Assembly: GCA_033725935.1 (NCBI GenBank)
Contig: MU867063.1
Coordinates: 1-64,000 of the forward strand
DNA: 64,000 bases
DNA from: Cladorrhinum sp. PSN259
Lineage: Eukaryota > Ascomycota > Sordariomycetes > Sordariales > Podosporaceae
Reading direction: 5' to 3'
Each line of letters starts with the position of its first letter. Positions within the stretch are counted from its first letter, which is position 1. Under the pieces are notes generated by a model that saw only the letters and a list, made by a program, of their open reading frames with translations, did not search any database and had not been told where the DNA came from. The position numbers and the translations under genes are program-made. Below are positions 12,601-23,956 of the stretch, one piece after another.

Positions 12601-15600
12601 TGGGCAACGATAGTTTCATCCTTTGCGATAGGCTCTTCAACCTCGGGCTTCTCTTCCGCCTTGGCGGCAGAGTCGGCCTTGGGCTCAGGGACAACCTCGG
12701 ATTCCTCCTTCGGTTGCTCAGCAGGGATAGGGGCAGAGGTTGAATCCTCGTTTGCTTCAGCAGAGGGCTCTTCGTGAGTCTCGCCTACAGCCTTAGTGAA
12801 TGCCTCTTCCTTTGCTTCCACCACAGGAGGGACTGTCTCCTCCTTAGCCTCCTCTTTGATTTCAGCGATGGGTTCAGCAGCATCTTCATGCTTAATCTCC
12901 TTCTTGGCCTCGACAACAGGCTCAGCTGGTTCCTCTCCCTTAGTCTCAGCCACAGGTTCAGCGGCAGCCTCTTCTTTGTCCTCAGCAACGGGCGCAGAAG
13001 TCGTCTCTTCCTTAACGTCAGCGATAGGCTCGATTTCGGCTTCCTCCTTAGCCTCAACGCCAGGCCCGGAGACTGGTTCACCCTGAGTCTCGACAATGAC
13101 CTCCGAAGCAGGCTCTTCCTCAGCCTCAGGAATAGAGTCCTCTTTAACCTCAGAAACAGGCTCCTCCTTAGTTTCAATGACGGACTCGGGAGTCACCTCT
13201 TCCTTGATCTCAGCTGCAGGTGTCAAGGCAAGCTCTTCCTTTTCCTCGGTGACTGCTTCAGGAGCAGGCTCCTCCTTGGCTTCAGCCGCAGATTCCACGG
13301 CAGTCTTTTCCTGGGTCTCCACGACAGGCTTAGGGGTAGTCTCTTCCGTCGCCTCAACAACAGGTTCATCCTTGGTCTCAACGGTGGGTTCAGTAACCGT
13401 TTCCTCCTGGGTCTCAGCAGCGAAGGCAGTGACAGGCTCCACCGTGACTTCAGCAGTAGGCTCCTCCTTTACCTCCACGGAAGGCTCCTCTTTGGTCTCG
13501 CCAACAGTTGCCTCCTCCTTGGTCTCAGAGACAAGGTCCTCCTTATCTGCAACAACAGGCTCTGCCTTGGTCTCGGCAACGGGAGTTTGCTCCTTGGGCT
13601 CCGGAGCGGGCTCCTCTTTGGTTTCGGGAACAGCCTGCTGCTTGGGCTCCGGGGCAAACTCCTCTTTGGTCTGGGAAACCTCCTCCTTGACTTCGGGAAC
13701 AGTCTCTTCCTGGACCTCAGGGGCAGCCTCCTCCTTCACTTCGGCTGCAGGTTCTTCTTTAGCTTCGGTAATGGGTTCAGCAGCCGCCTCCGCCTTGGTT
13801 TCAGGGACATCCTCCTCAGTCTCGGCAGCAGTTTTAGCTTCGGGGGCAACCTCCTTCACCTCAGCAACAGGCTCGGATTCGGTAGCAGCATCCTTAGCCT
13901 CAGGAGCAGCCTCAGGCTCAGCTGCAGCTTCCTTGGGCTCGGGAAAAGTTTCGGCTTGGGGCACTGCTAGCTCTGCTTCGGTAGGCTTTACTTCCTCCTC
14001 AGGTTGTTCGACAGTTGCTTGCTCAGAAGCGGTCTCAACCACAGGTGCGGGCTGCTCTGTCTCAACCTCCTTGGCTGGCTCCTCAGTTTTGGCCGTGTCT
14101 GATTCAGGAGCGGGTGACTCCTTGGCGTCCTCTTGTGACTCCACGACGTCGGCCTCAGCCTTGGTCTCATCCTTGGATTCAACCTCAATGGGCTTCTGGG
14201 CTTCCTCCTTCTCGGCAACAGGAGCAGCAGCATCTTCCGCAGGCTTCTCGGGCTCAGCAGCCTCTTCGGCGACGTTTGTCTCAGCGACCTCGTCGGATTC
14301 GGGCTTCGAAGTAGGCTCCTCCTTCACCTCAACAGTGGCCGCTTCTGTAGAGCTTGGTTCCTCCTTAGCTTCAACCGATGCGGGCTCATTGGCAGGTGCA
14401 GAGACGGCAGCCTCCTCAGGAGCAGGGGCGGAGGCATCTTGAGCCTTCTCTGCCGCGATTGACTCGGCTGCCTTCTCCTCTTCATTTACCTCGGGGACGG
14501 GGGTCTCAGCTGATTTTTCTTCCTCCTTAACCTCGGGAGTAGGGGTTTCTGCTAGCGTATCTTTCTCCTTAGTCTCGGAGGCGGCGTTCTCCTCTTCCTT
14601 GACTTCTGAAACAGAAGCTTCGACTGGCTTCTCTTCCTCCTTTGCTTCAGAGGCGGAGCTCTCCTCCTTAGTCTCGGGAGCAGTCTCCTCTTTCAACTCT
14701 GGGGCAGGGGCCTCAGTCACCTTCTCTCCCTTGATTTCAGAAGCAGATGGCCCCTCCTCCTTGGTCTCAGGCACCGGTGCTTCCTCCACCACGACTGCGG
14801 TTGCCTCTTCCTTCACCTCGTGAGCGGAGGTCTCTTCCTTTGTTGGCGAAGCTGGAGTGTCCTCGTTCGACTCAGGAGCTGGGGTATCAACTACCTGTTC
14901 TTCCTCTTTGGTCTTGGGAGCTGGTGCCTCTTCTTCCTTAGCTGCTGAAACAGGGCCGTCATTCTCCTTAGTTTCCGCTACAGGAGTTTCTGCCTTGTCT
15001 TCGGTGGCGAGGGTCTCATCTTTTTGAACCTCCGCAGCGGATGTATCAACTGCCTTAGTCTCAGGCGCAGGAGTCTCCTCCTCCTTGGCCGCCGGAACGG
15101 GAGTCGCCTCCTCCTCAAGCTCTGGAGCAGGGGTCTCGACAGGCTTCTCTTCCTCCTTTGGCTCGGAAGTGGGAGTCTCCTCCTCTTTGATCTCGGGAGC
15201 TGGTGTCTCTTCTTCCTTGGCTGCCGGTGCAGGGGTCTCGTCCTTTACCTCAGGTGCGGGTGCCTCGACGGGCTTCTCCTCCTCCTTGAGCTCTGGGACA
15301 GGCGTTTCGGTCTCTTTGGTCTCGGTCGCCGCTGGCTCGGATTTTGGCTCAGCTGCAGGCGTATCGACAACGGGCTCGCTGACCTCCTCAGTCTTGGGTT
15401 GGTCCTGGGAGGTGGAGGCTTCAGGTGCAGGTTCGCTGGCCTTCTCCACTTCTGTGGTGGCTGGAGGTGAGGAAGTGATCTCCGACATGTTGGTAACTGA
15501 AGATTGAGGTGTATGGTCCACACTGCTCTTGCTCTTCTTCTTTTTCTTCTTGTTCTTCTTCTTCTTTTCCTCAGAAGCAGCTTGCTCCTCCGGTGAGTCC

Positions 15601-16133
15601 TTAACTTCCGGTTCTGGCTCAGCTGATACCTCGGACACAAGTGAATCTCCAGAGGCCCTCTCAGCTGCCTTGGCTGCCTTTTTCTTTTCCGCCTTCTTCC
15701 TATTCTTCTTGGCGTTCTTGGACGCTGCCGTTGATGGTGATGCCTCTCCGTCCTCCTCTCCGTCGTTTGCGACGGTGGGCGTCCCTGGCTCTAAAGACGT
15801 CCCCGTTAGCCTCACATTCAAAACTACGTTCAATTGACACTGATTGGGACTCGAAAGACTTACCTCCACCGTCTACCTCTGGCCCCTCCTCATTATCCGA
15901 CTCGGAGGGCTCATAATATTGAACTTCCCCATACTTGGCTTCCTGTACATTGCTAAAGTCGGCAAACTGAACCTGATTGTATTCGGATAGGGAGACCTGG
16001 GGAACCGTCCGGGCCGGACTGAACTCAATGTCCTCGACTGGGAAACTCATACTTGTGGGGTACGGACCTTTGTCTTGTCGGAGGGGATCTCGACGGTCAC
16101 GACCTGAGGGGCGCTCTTCTTAATATCCTCCAT
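6630..16133 (-). CDS. Giant Glu/Pro/Ala/Lys-rich repeat protein, about 3,124 aa
   Basis: Preferred model: exon 1 16133-16053 (27 codons, starts MEDIKKSAP), exon 2 15996-15864, exon 3 15790-6630. Donors are GTATGA and GTAAGT; acceptors are CCCCAG and TTTAG. Frame is continuous throughout. A simpler start at 16050 would give about 3,115 residues. Layout of the product: acidic N-terminus; lysine clusters near 95-165; a huge disordered region (about 210-1835) built from short units like PVEEVKAEP, APETKEEE and EEAKTEPVEE; Ala/Gly hydrophobic stretches near 2305-2330 and 2510-2530; a LPTETSLTLP mini-repeat; then a basic Arg/Ser/His-rich C-terminal third ending in the amphipathic GIRAAFKRLFSKGE. 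Composition resembles fungal proteins labelled involucrin-repeat, a label also applied to the Woronin-body tether leashin. Identity with leashin is not shown. A scaffold or tether role is inference. Confidence 0.85.
10231..10260 (-). repeat. 9-bp coding mini-repeat in giant gene
   Basis: Three to four tandem copies of GGGTATCAA/GGGTATCAT encode the DTLDTLDTPD segment of the giant protein. It is a slippage-prone site inside an already repetitive gene. Confidence 0.7.
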
Positions 16134-19100
16134 GCAGAACACTTTTTACAGCCGAATGGCGGCGGTCGCCGTAGTCTCGGAAAGCTGCAGATGGCAACCG
16201 CAGGGAAAGGTGGGGCGTTGAAGATGTGGTTGGTAGATATGCAACGCACGCAGTCCGGGAAGCTGCTTGACTGGGGTGGTTGCGAGCGTCGGAGGAATCA
16301 CGGTAGGTGCTTGGTTGGTGAAAGTAAACAAACGGAGGGGTGTCTCCCTCGCTCTGAATCACGGATACTGGTACTTGTTTTTGGTGTTTTTTGTTGCGTG
16401 GCAAACGCAGAGTTGAAGCTTAAAACATTGAATAAATTCCTGCCCGGATTGAAAAAGAGAAAAAGCTTGCACTTCCTGGGGAATTGGGATGAGGAGATGC
16501 GATTGCACGGAAGGGGGGACCCTGGAGGGCTGGAGGGGCAGGTGAGTGAAAAAGATGGATTGAGTCTTGGCAAGGAGGAAGAAATTCATCCCACTTCCCA
16601 CGTCCCGCGGCAATCACCCCACCCAAATTCTGAGGACCCCCGTCTCCAATGGTCGGCCTAAGCTGGCCACCCTTGAATTGAGCGCCCCTCGAGCTGCGGG
16701 GTTTGACCATTTCTCTCAAGTGACTGCAGTGTGCTCTGCAAGTGACTGAAAAGCCTGTGGTCGATTGGCCCACACTAAAAGTACAGTGGCGCCACGTCGC
16801 ATCGCGGTTGGGAGCGCTGGGATAGCATTCGCTCAAAGAGTACCAATGGGACAGAAAGGGAAGTCCACGGCAGCCCATCACGGCGAGGCGGCCGGACAGT
16901 AGCGGGCAGAAATGCAACCCATGGGCCTGGCAAACGAATGATAATCATCGACACCCAAATCACCGCAAGTCCCCTCCCTCTGGTCTACTCTAATCAGACG
17001 GCATATTGTCATACTGGAGCCCTGGGCAAGCAGCAGATTGGACCGAATCTTGTGTATCCGCAGCTCACATTACTGATGCCACTCCGGCCCCCCGAGACCA
17101 GCCGAGCCTCTGTCCCGAGAACATATCTACAGAGGAAGTTGGTGATGCTGCTGAGCAAATATCTGTGATTTCTAGCGAGATGCCAATCGCTATGCCTTGG
17201 CTAACATTGGGCTTCAACGAGTGACACTGAACCTTGAATTTCTTAGACAGGCATTCCGAGCTCCGGGTGAAGTTGTGGTTCCTGATCCGGGAAGCGGGTG
17301 TGAGGCGGAATGATGTGTCAGTTAGTATCGGTACTCACGGCATGGGCATCAAGATGCGACATGGCCAGGTACTGTATACACGATTCCCGTCGGGGTCCAA
17401 GGTCAGAAATCGACATACCCCTCCCGACGGAGGCTCCAATTCAAATTCAGAGCAACAATCGCACAGACTCGAAGCACATCTTTCTCGTTGTGACGGGATG
17501 GATGGCGCTTTAAAGATGGTGGTGTGGTGTCACCAGGCTGGCTACGTGGTTGTCTGCTGGCTTCTCGCTTGTGGAGATCCCTGCAGCAGGACGGTCTAAC
17601 CGTGGGCGGTATACATACACAGTTGGATGGTCCAGTCAGCGATATCGGGTCGAGGCGTGGGGCAACGCAACGAGAAATGGCCAACGCATCAACCAGAGGA
17701 AGTTTTCCCTTTTGTTTTGCCCTCTCACAATGTTCATCGACGGCTCAAAGATCAATGTCAGACGGCCATTGGATACTGATAGAACACAATGAGGGAAATA
17801 ATGAATTGTAAAATGTTGCCAAACGGCAGAGAATCAAGCAGAGGAGTTTGTTAGTGCAGAGACATTTGGGCAGCTGGTTTGTCGTCCAAGCCCACGCTAG
17901 ACATGGCTCCCCTCAAGATGTCTCGAGCTAACACTTGATCGAGGAACGTTGGAATTGGCTAACGTGCGGGATGGAAAAAGGCGCCATCACAATCCCACGG
18001 AGCAACTTTTTAGGTCAACATCATGGATAGATGACTTTTGTTTCGACCTCAGGTGGCATTCAATGAAGAACACAGAAACATTTCTGCGTGATTCTGGTCA
18101 CTGCAGTTTGTGTTTCCTCCGGGTCGGTATCCGACGAGAGGAATCATGCAGGTGAATCAAGTGAGAAGTAAAACCTTCATGCCGTCGCCGAAATGTTGTC
18201 GTTCAAGTCTTGGGTACACGCCAAGGCCCTACCCCGCTTCATGATTTTCGGCTTCCCCAAGCGCAACCCATGTCACCGGTACCCAACCTCCATCTTAGAA
18301 AGACCAGCCTTCCTCCGTGCTTCTCCAAACGCCTCGGCACATGTCTAGATGTGATTGAATTACTTTAGTTTTTGACCATGTGGGAAGCTGGATTCCCAAA
18401 GTTAGGAGTTTAAGGTGTCACTGTGTAACCGCCGGAGTTGGGAACGGCCTGCTGTTTTTGTTTCGGGGTTGATCAGAGCTTTGGTTGTTGTTAAACTACA
18501 TTTTTAGCGCCTGGGTTCCCGATCGAGCAAGGTAGCATCGCGATCTTAACGCCAGGCGAGGCTGGGAAGGTGGAAACGAGGATGGAGGTCCCAGCCCTCT
18601 CCATGCTGTGCCGGAAAAGGACGCAGCTTATGTTGATGATCTTTTTGGCCGAGAGTTCGATCCCGTCATATCGCCGGCCTGTCACAATGGCATCCTGTCA
18701 CTACTGCCCTCGCGTGCTAATAATGATGCTCCATACCCGCCGAGCATATCTTTTACGCCGCTTTATGTGAGATCGGAACGTCAGCCTTCTCTTTTCTTTC
18801 ACCTTCCATTGGCTTCAGTCCACCCTTTACCCCACGCCGAACGAGTGGCGTTCAAATGGACCATGGGAGATTATTAGAGGGGAAATGAACAATGATGGCA
18901 TCGCGAACTTCTGAGCCTTGCAATACTGCCAAGCAGCTTGCAAGGCTGAAAAACAGAGCCAGAAATGGAAAACGGAGCATATCTGCATCATGACATGCAT
19001 GAATCTGCACTCTGCACAAGCGTGTTGTGCCCGCACGTGTAGTCAGTATATGTGGCATGAATGATCATCTTGTACAGTACATACAATTCGCTCCCTTCTC

Positions 19101-20371
19101 CAGTTACCTACAGCAAAATCCAATGAACCTTAAACGCCAGCGCCGGCGCCTTTAAGGCAAAAAATACCGATGCTAAAGCGGTCGTTAATAATGATAAGAT
19201 AAGATAGCAAAATCCTCCCTCCGGCTGACCGCACCTTGCCGGCCGCGTATTCTCAGCCATCCGCCTTCGTCACGACGAACAACTCTGATGCAAGTAATGA
19301 ACCGTATAATAGCCTTATCGCACTGCTCTAAGGTACCTATCCCCGCGCCATCTTAAGCCAAAGCAATTTGCCATTATTCACCGTATCTGACAATTTACAT
19401 AGCCATCACGTCCTGCAGCTTCTGAGCTCTACCTCCTCGTCTTCGATAAGACGACTTATACGACCATGCTGAACCCGCAGCCATCATGATCACACTGAGT
19501 GACGGGATCTACGACGGGGAATACAGGACCGCCTGCTGGACCATTTCATTCCCTGCCACTTCCTGCAGATAAGTCCTCTCATTCAACGGCAGGAGAACAC
19601 GGGAAACCTGCTGATTCCACAGCATATGCTGTGGGACCGCCGGAATCTTTACGCTGCAAGCAATGGCTTTCGGACTTGGGCCGTGTATCAATGGCTACAC
19701 AACCGTGGACGTCCTTGAAATCTGCAGCAGCATAGAATCGGTTGCCTTACGAGCGCCAGCAGATATTGGATCGGTGATGGTCCCGAATAATTGGAGACGA
19801 CTATAGCTTCCGACGCTGCATGGCATAAGTCGCCGGCCACTACATGGCTGCCAAATTGCTTGTTTTCTGCCGAGTCCATGCTGCGGACAACGATCAAATT
19901 CGGTCCGCACGAGGATAAAACAATAAATTCAATTGGAACAGTGGAGCGCTCCTCCAAAATTTGGCTAGCTTTCTTCTCGGTTGCAGAATCCGACGCAGCG
20001 CAGTATGCAGTTATCCGCCCATGATAGGAAAATGCGGTGTCTATTGGGTTTGAGCGTGCCAGATGGCAGCATGCTGCTGGCCCAACCGCCAAAAACAACC
20101 TCCATGCAACAAATTCCATATACCCCATGCACCTTCATCGACTATGGACCGGCATTCTGTCTACGGTCTGCCATCCGTCATCATGCCTCTCTACTGGGCC
20201 CCCTTGACCTTCGTGTCGGCTGCAACCACGGGAATGCTCGAACACAACGTTGTACGCCCTTCGTTCTGCGTGAAGAACACCCGAATCTCCGCTAAAACCC
20301 CGCGTTAGGCATCTGGAGCTAAATCGACCAAGAATGATTCTTCTGCCCGATAGTGGGTATCTCTGTCCGTT
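16134..20371. other. 4.2 kb gene-poor region
   Basis: Upstream of the giant gene I find no frame with recognisable domain content or convincing splice-linked exons. Open frames up to 202 codons (for example 16053-16661 +, which overlaps exon 1 of the giant gene, and 19688-20128 -) were inspected and not accepted. The region probably holds the giant gene's promoter and 5' leader, but no core element could be assigned. A GATA triplet at 19193-19207 is the only motif cluster noted. Confidence 0.4.
19193..19207 (+). promoter_or_regulatory. Triple GATA motif
   Basis: GATAAGATAAGATAG carries three overlapping GATA cores, two of them as GATAAG. In filamentous fungi GATA factors (AreA/NIT2, SREA, white-collar type) bind such clustered sites. 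The nearest recognised gene ends about 1.2 kb away and reads leftward, so a target gene is unclear. The motif is seen; its function is inferred weakly. Confidence 0.3.
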
Positions 20372-20878
20372 TCAACGTCTGTCGTCCCGGCGGCTTCTGG
20401 ACTCGTTACGTCTTCGGTCGTTTCTCCTCCGCCGGGACGAGTCACTAGAACCTGCTTTAGAAATGGTCACGGGCGCGTGAAGTGGTCTCTTGAGGGGCTT
20501 GCTTGAACTCCCGGATGCCCTTGCTGCGGCTTGTTTCTCCCACATCTCTTTCGACTTGATGCAGATGTCATCAATTTGCTCCTGGAATACACGTCAATCC
20601 TCGGGCATATGTGGAAGCTTGGGCGTTCTATTGCGGCTCACATCTGACAAACAAGGGCCAGGGGTTGTGATCAAGAAGCCATCTTCTCCCTGAATTCGCC
20701 TTGGTTAGCCTGTTTCGGGCTTCCAGAGGAAAGGCCACCGCACCTCGCGAGTAAAAGGTCGAACTGTTGCCTCAGGACCAAGATAATATTGAAGCTCAGA
20801 TTGAATGACCTTCTTGTGGATATCAAGGTGAGGGATCCAGTATTTGTTCATGGATGACGATGGCGATGATGACGACAT
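20372..20878 (-). CDS. Conserved small fungal protein, 130 aa, three exons
   Basis: Exons 20878-20744, 20689-20642 and 20581-20372 join phase 0 / phase 0 into 130 codons plus TGA. Donors are GTGCGG and GTGAGC; acceptors are TTCAG and TTCCAG. The product has the pattern KYWIPHLDIHKKVIQSELQYY, then YLGPEATVRPFTRE, GEDGFLITTPGPCLSD, EQIDDICIKSKEMWEKQAAA and a strongly basic Arg/Ser tail. I recognise this as a small uncharacterised family widespread in Pezizomycotina; no function is known to me. The conserved core is split over all three exons and no single frame exceeds about 107 codons, so the gene is easily missed. The basic tail could direct nuclear localisation or nucleic-acid binding, which is speculation. 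The start is MSSSSPSSS; further in-frame ATGs upstream (first at 21028) would add about 50 residues of non-conserved sequence. Confidence 0.85.
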
Positions 20879-23800
20879 GTTTGAAGACGTGTTGATGAGA
20901 TGAGATATGGGGTAAGGGATGGGTAGCTGCTCTGCGGTACTGTGTCGTCCATCTTCTCGGGAAAGTCGGGCGTTATTTATGTTTGTTGAACGGGCCTGCT
21001 CTCCGTCTGAGGTCTGCCACCTCAACATGTGCTTGCAGTCAAAGGGGTTCGAGATAAGTCACGAAGTATCTGGTTAGTGGCCTACACCGCTTAATCGTTC
21101 TAGCCACTCCGGGAAATGTTGCTGCATGCTCACGGATGACACAAGCAGATGCGCTCGAGATCCTCAGGCTTGTCTCTGACTGGTTGACGAGTTGTCCGCC
21201 TCACTTTTCGCCTTGCTGGCTCCGACTTTGAGCTACCGCACACAGGCGCACTTTTCTCTCGGTAGTCAATATACTCCTACCTAGCTTCCCTTTCATGTAT
21301 GTTCAAGTACATGAACCGTTTCATTCTCGGTTTATCTTGGACGGACTCCAGTCCGAACGAGACGTCGACGCGATTATTACGTGCACGACGTTGCGCTCGT
21401 TGGGTCCCATTTTCTTCTTTTCTATTTGCTAGAACCCGGTCACACGAGCTCTCTGTAGCCCTATCAATTAGATCCATAGGCGACTACGAGAAGGCCTCGC
21501 GGCTTGATTCGATCCCAGCTTCTATCGAACCAAGGGGGTAGCGCCGATGTGTGGAGCTGGAAAGTTCTATGATTACTCTTCCCAGTTCCTGCACGAAATT
21601 CGATCTGCTGACGGATTTTCCGGTTCTCGTTGATTTGGCACACATCCTCATGCCCAACTAGTACGCTTTTGGCCTCCTGGATGGTGGCTTGTGGCTTATC
21701 CCGGAGGGATATTGTCCTGATGGGTACAAGATTGTCGCCGACTTCGAAAACGCTTGGCTTCTGATGGCTTCCTTTGCTGTCAATGGATCTACAGGTTCTG
21801 CATCAACTCCTCAGTCAGCATTTACTCAAGCTCGGCATTTAGTTTTGCTGATCTGCTTCTGGGCCTTTGACATGCTTCCTTTCTTCCCCCACTCTTTCAA
21901 CTCAAGCCGGACGTTGAGCGAGGGTCCCGACTTACAAATGCCATATGATAACAATAGGGGTATCCTAGTCGAAAGTCCTAAATTGTCTGCCTCGCCTCAC
22001 CCTCTCTCCCTATTGTAGCATCTTGCATGGCGCCAGTGCCGAGCCTCAAGCAATTATGGTTTCATCCACCGTTCCTGGTGATGCAATACTTTGGGGCATG
22101 GCCACTTAAAATGGACGTTACTGTCCTGGGTCGTATCCGGACTTAAGATGGCTTGAAGTGCTTCGACCAGCCAGCACCCGCAACACCGTATTAGCACCAT
22201 TCCATTTACACCCGGGCCTTGATACAGATGTAGATTCAACGGCCGCTCTATGAGGTAGCATAGCAACGCTGCGTTTGCCCGAGTTTCTTGTGGCTGACAG
22301 CTCACTCCCGGTGCGCTGCTTTGTTCGCTGCATGTTGTTTCGTGTTGAGGAGGCCGGGGTTCTGGATGCAAGTCAGACGTGTCCGGAGCTTCAGCTTCAC
22401 TTGGCTCAAAACCAGTATGATTAGAGCACTTCTCATCGTCAGGCTCATCTCGTCGGCATATTTGCCACTATTCCAGAGCATCTGATGCATTTTTGGCCAA
22501 GTCAACAATGCCAGCATGGACTAGGGTAATGGCAGAAGTGTGAGGCGAGAAGAAGAATTCGATCTAATGCAGCAGCACCTGAGCATGCAGGCATACAGAC
22601 TTACACACTGGCGCTGGATGCTGGCTACAGGATTTGGGTAGATATGCACAATTCACTCGTGAAGCTGCATCTGATGCAGTCAGTGTAGGCCACTAGCCCC
22701 TGAAAACGTGGTTCAAGCATATGTTTACCTTTCGCCACCCTTACCTCCTGCCTTTTCAGTTTCACGACTTTTTACCAGGCACAAAGATCAACTCTTCCAT
22801 CTCGAAGGACGCAGATCGTACAAAGTAGCATCAGCAACGTGTGGGGTTTGTTTTTGTGAGGCCTTGTGAGGCCTTATGATGTCTCTCATTTCCATTTGGG
22901 GATGGGGTTCCTAGGGAGCTGCATATAAATTCGCCACCATTTCCAGCCTTAGGTTTTGTGTGGTTTATCTTGCGTCGCATTTTTGAATCGTAAACAAACC
23001 TCTTTTGAATGAAACAGCAGGGCTAACCAGGTCAAAAGGACAACAGCGCGACATACGCAGGAGGATATCATAAAGTTAGGAAACGATGATCCTTGTCTCT
23101 CATCGGCCAGCGTGGTAGCCGAGGGGAAATCGGCGACGGCTACGGGCATTGAGAAAACAGGGCAACCGCAAGATCTGGCATCGAGATCCTCTGAGGTACG
23201 ATCGCATGAACTTCATTCGTTGTCTAAACTTTATCACTACCTGTGTATGCAAAAAAAAAATAGAGCTTGTGGCTTATGAGGCCCTTTTCATACATGCACT
23301 CCCCCTCTTTTCACTCGTTGGCGAGAGACCCTCAGGGCAAAATTCATACTCCTCAGCTCAACACCACAAAAAATAAATTACAGGAAACAAATACTCAGAG
23401 ATGAGATATCTTACAGAAAACTTTCCAATTTTCCTGGGTTTTTATAGTGGTGGTTATTTGGCTGACGAGGAGTATGATCTCGAAGGAAAGGTATCTTATC
23501 ATCTCCACTCTCAGTATCAGACTGACAAATGAACAATGATTGGAGTGTATTCGACATTAACAAATGTCCATTGGTATATAGGTGTATAACGTTCGCATCA
23601 TTGTGTAAAGGGTTGACTTTGACAAAGTGAAAAGATATGCCAAGACTTCAAGCTTTCCCTCCTTGCATTCTCCCAGTCCGATGCCGCATAAGTGGGTGGG
23701 GGGTTCCCGTCAACCCGTAGCTTCCATGTCAATTTGTTCTAGAATCTGGAGCTTCGTCGGTAATCCTCTCCTCCGAATCGCAGTAAAGTAGGTTCCATAA

Positions 23801-23956
23801 AGTCAACACACTTCATGATGACTCCAACTCTACGAGAACTGTATTGAATAAAAGGCTGCTGTTAATTTACCCTTGCTTTTCCCTCTCTTTCTTCTCCTGT
23901 GCATTTCTCCTGCCCCAATTGGCCCCCTCAAGTTACCTACATTCAACCACAAAACC
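20879..23956. other. 3.1 kb intergenic region
   Basis: No protein gene could be supported. The best open frame (21689-22018 +, 109 codons) has no recognisable domain. A short direct repeat (TGTGAGGCCT twice) lies near 22855-22876. The last 200 bases are pyrimidine-rich and form the promoter side of the mitochondrial carrier gene. Confidence 0.4.

Noticed and set aside
13096..14442. 448-codon + strand frame, Ser/Gly/Thr-rich
   Set aside because: Exact antisense of the giant gene's repeat; the composition is the reverse complement of Glu/Pro/Ala/Lys codons and no start context or domain is seen.
19688..20128. 146-codon reverse-strand frame
   Set aside because: A RITAYCAASDS segment briefly suggested a DUF155/RMND1-like start, but the rest does not follow that family and no exons could be joined.
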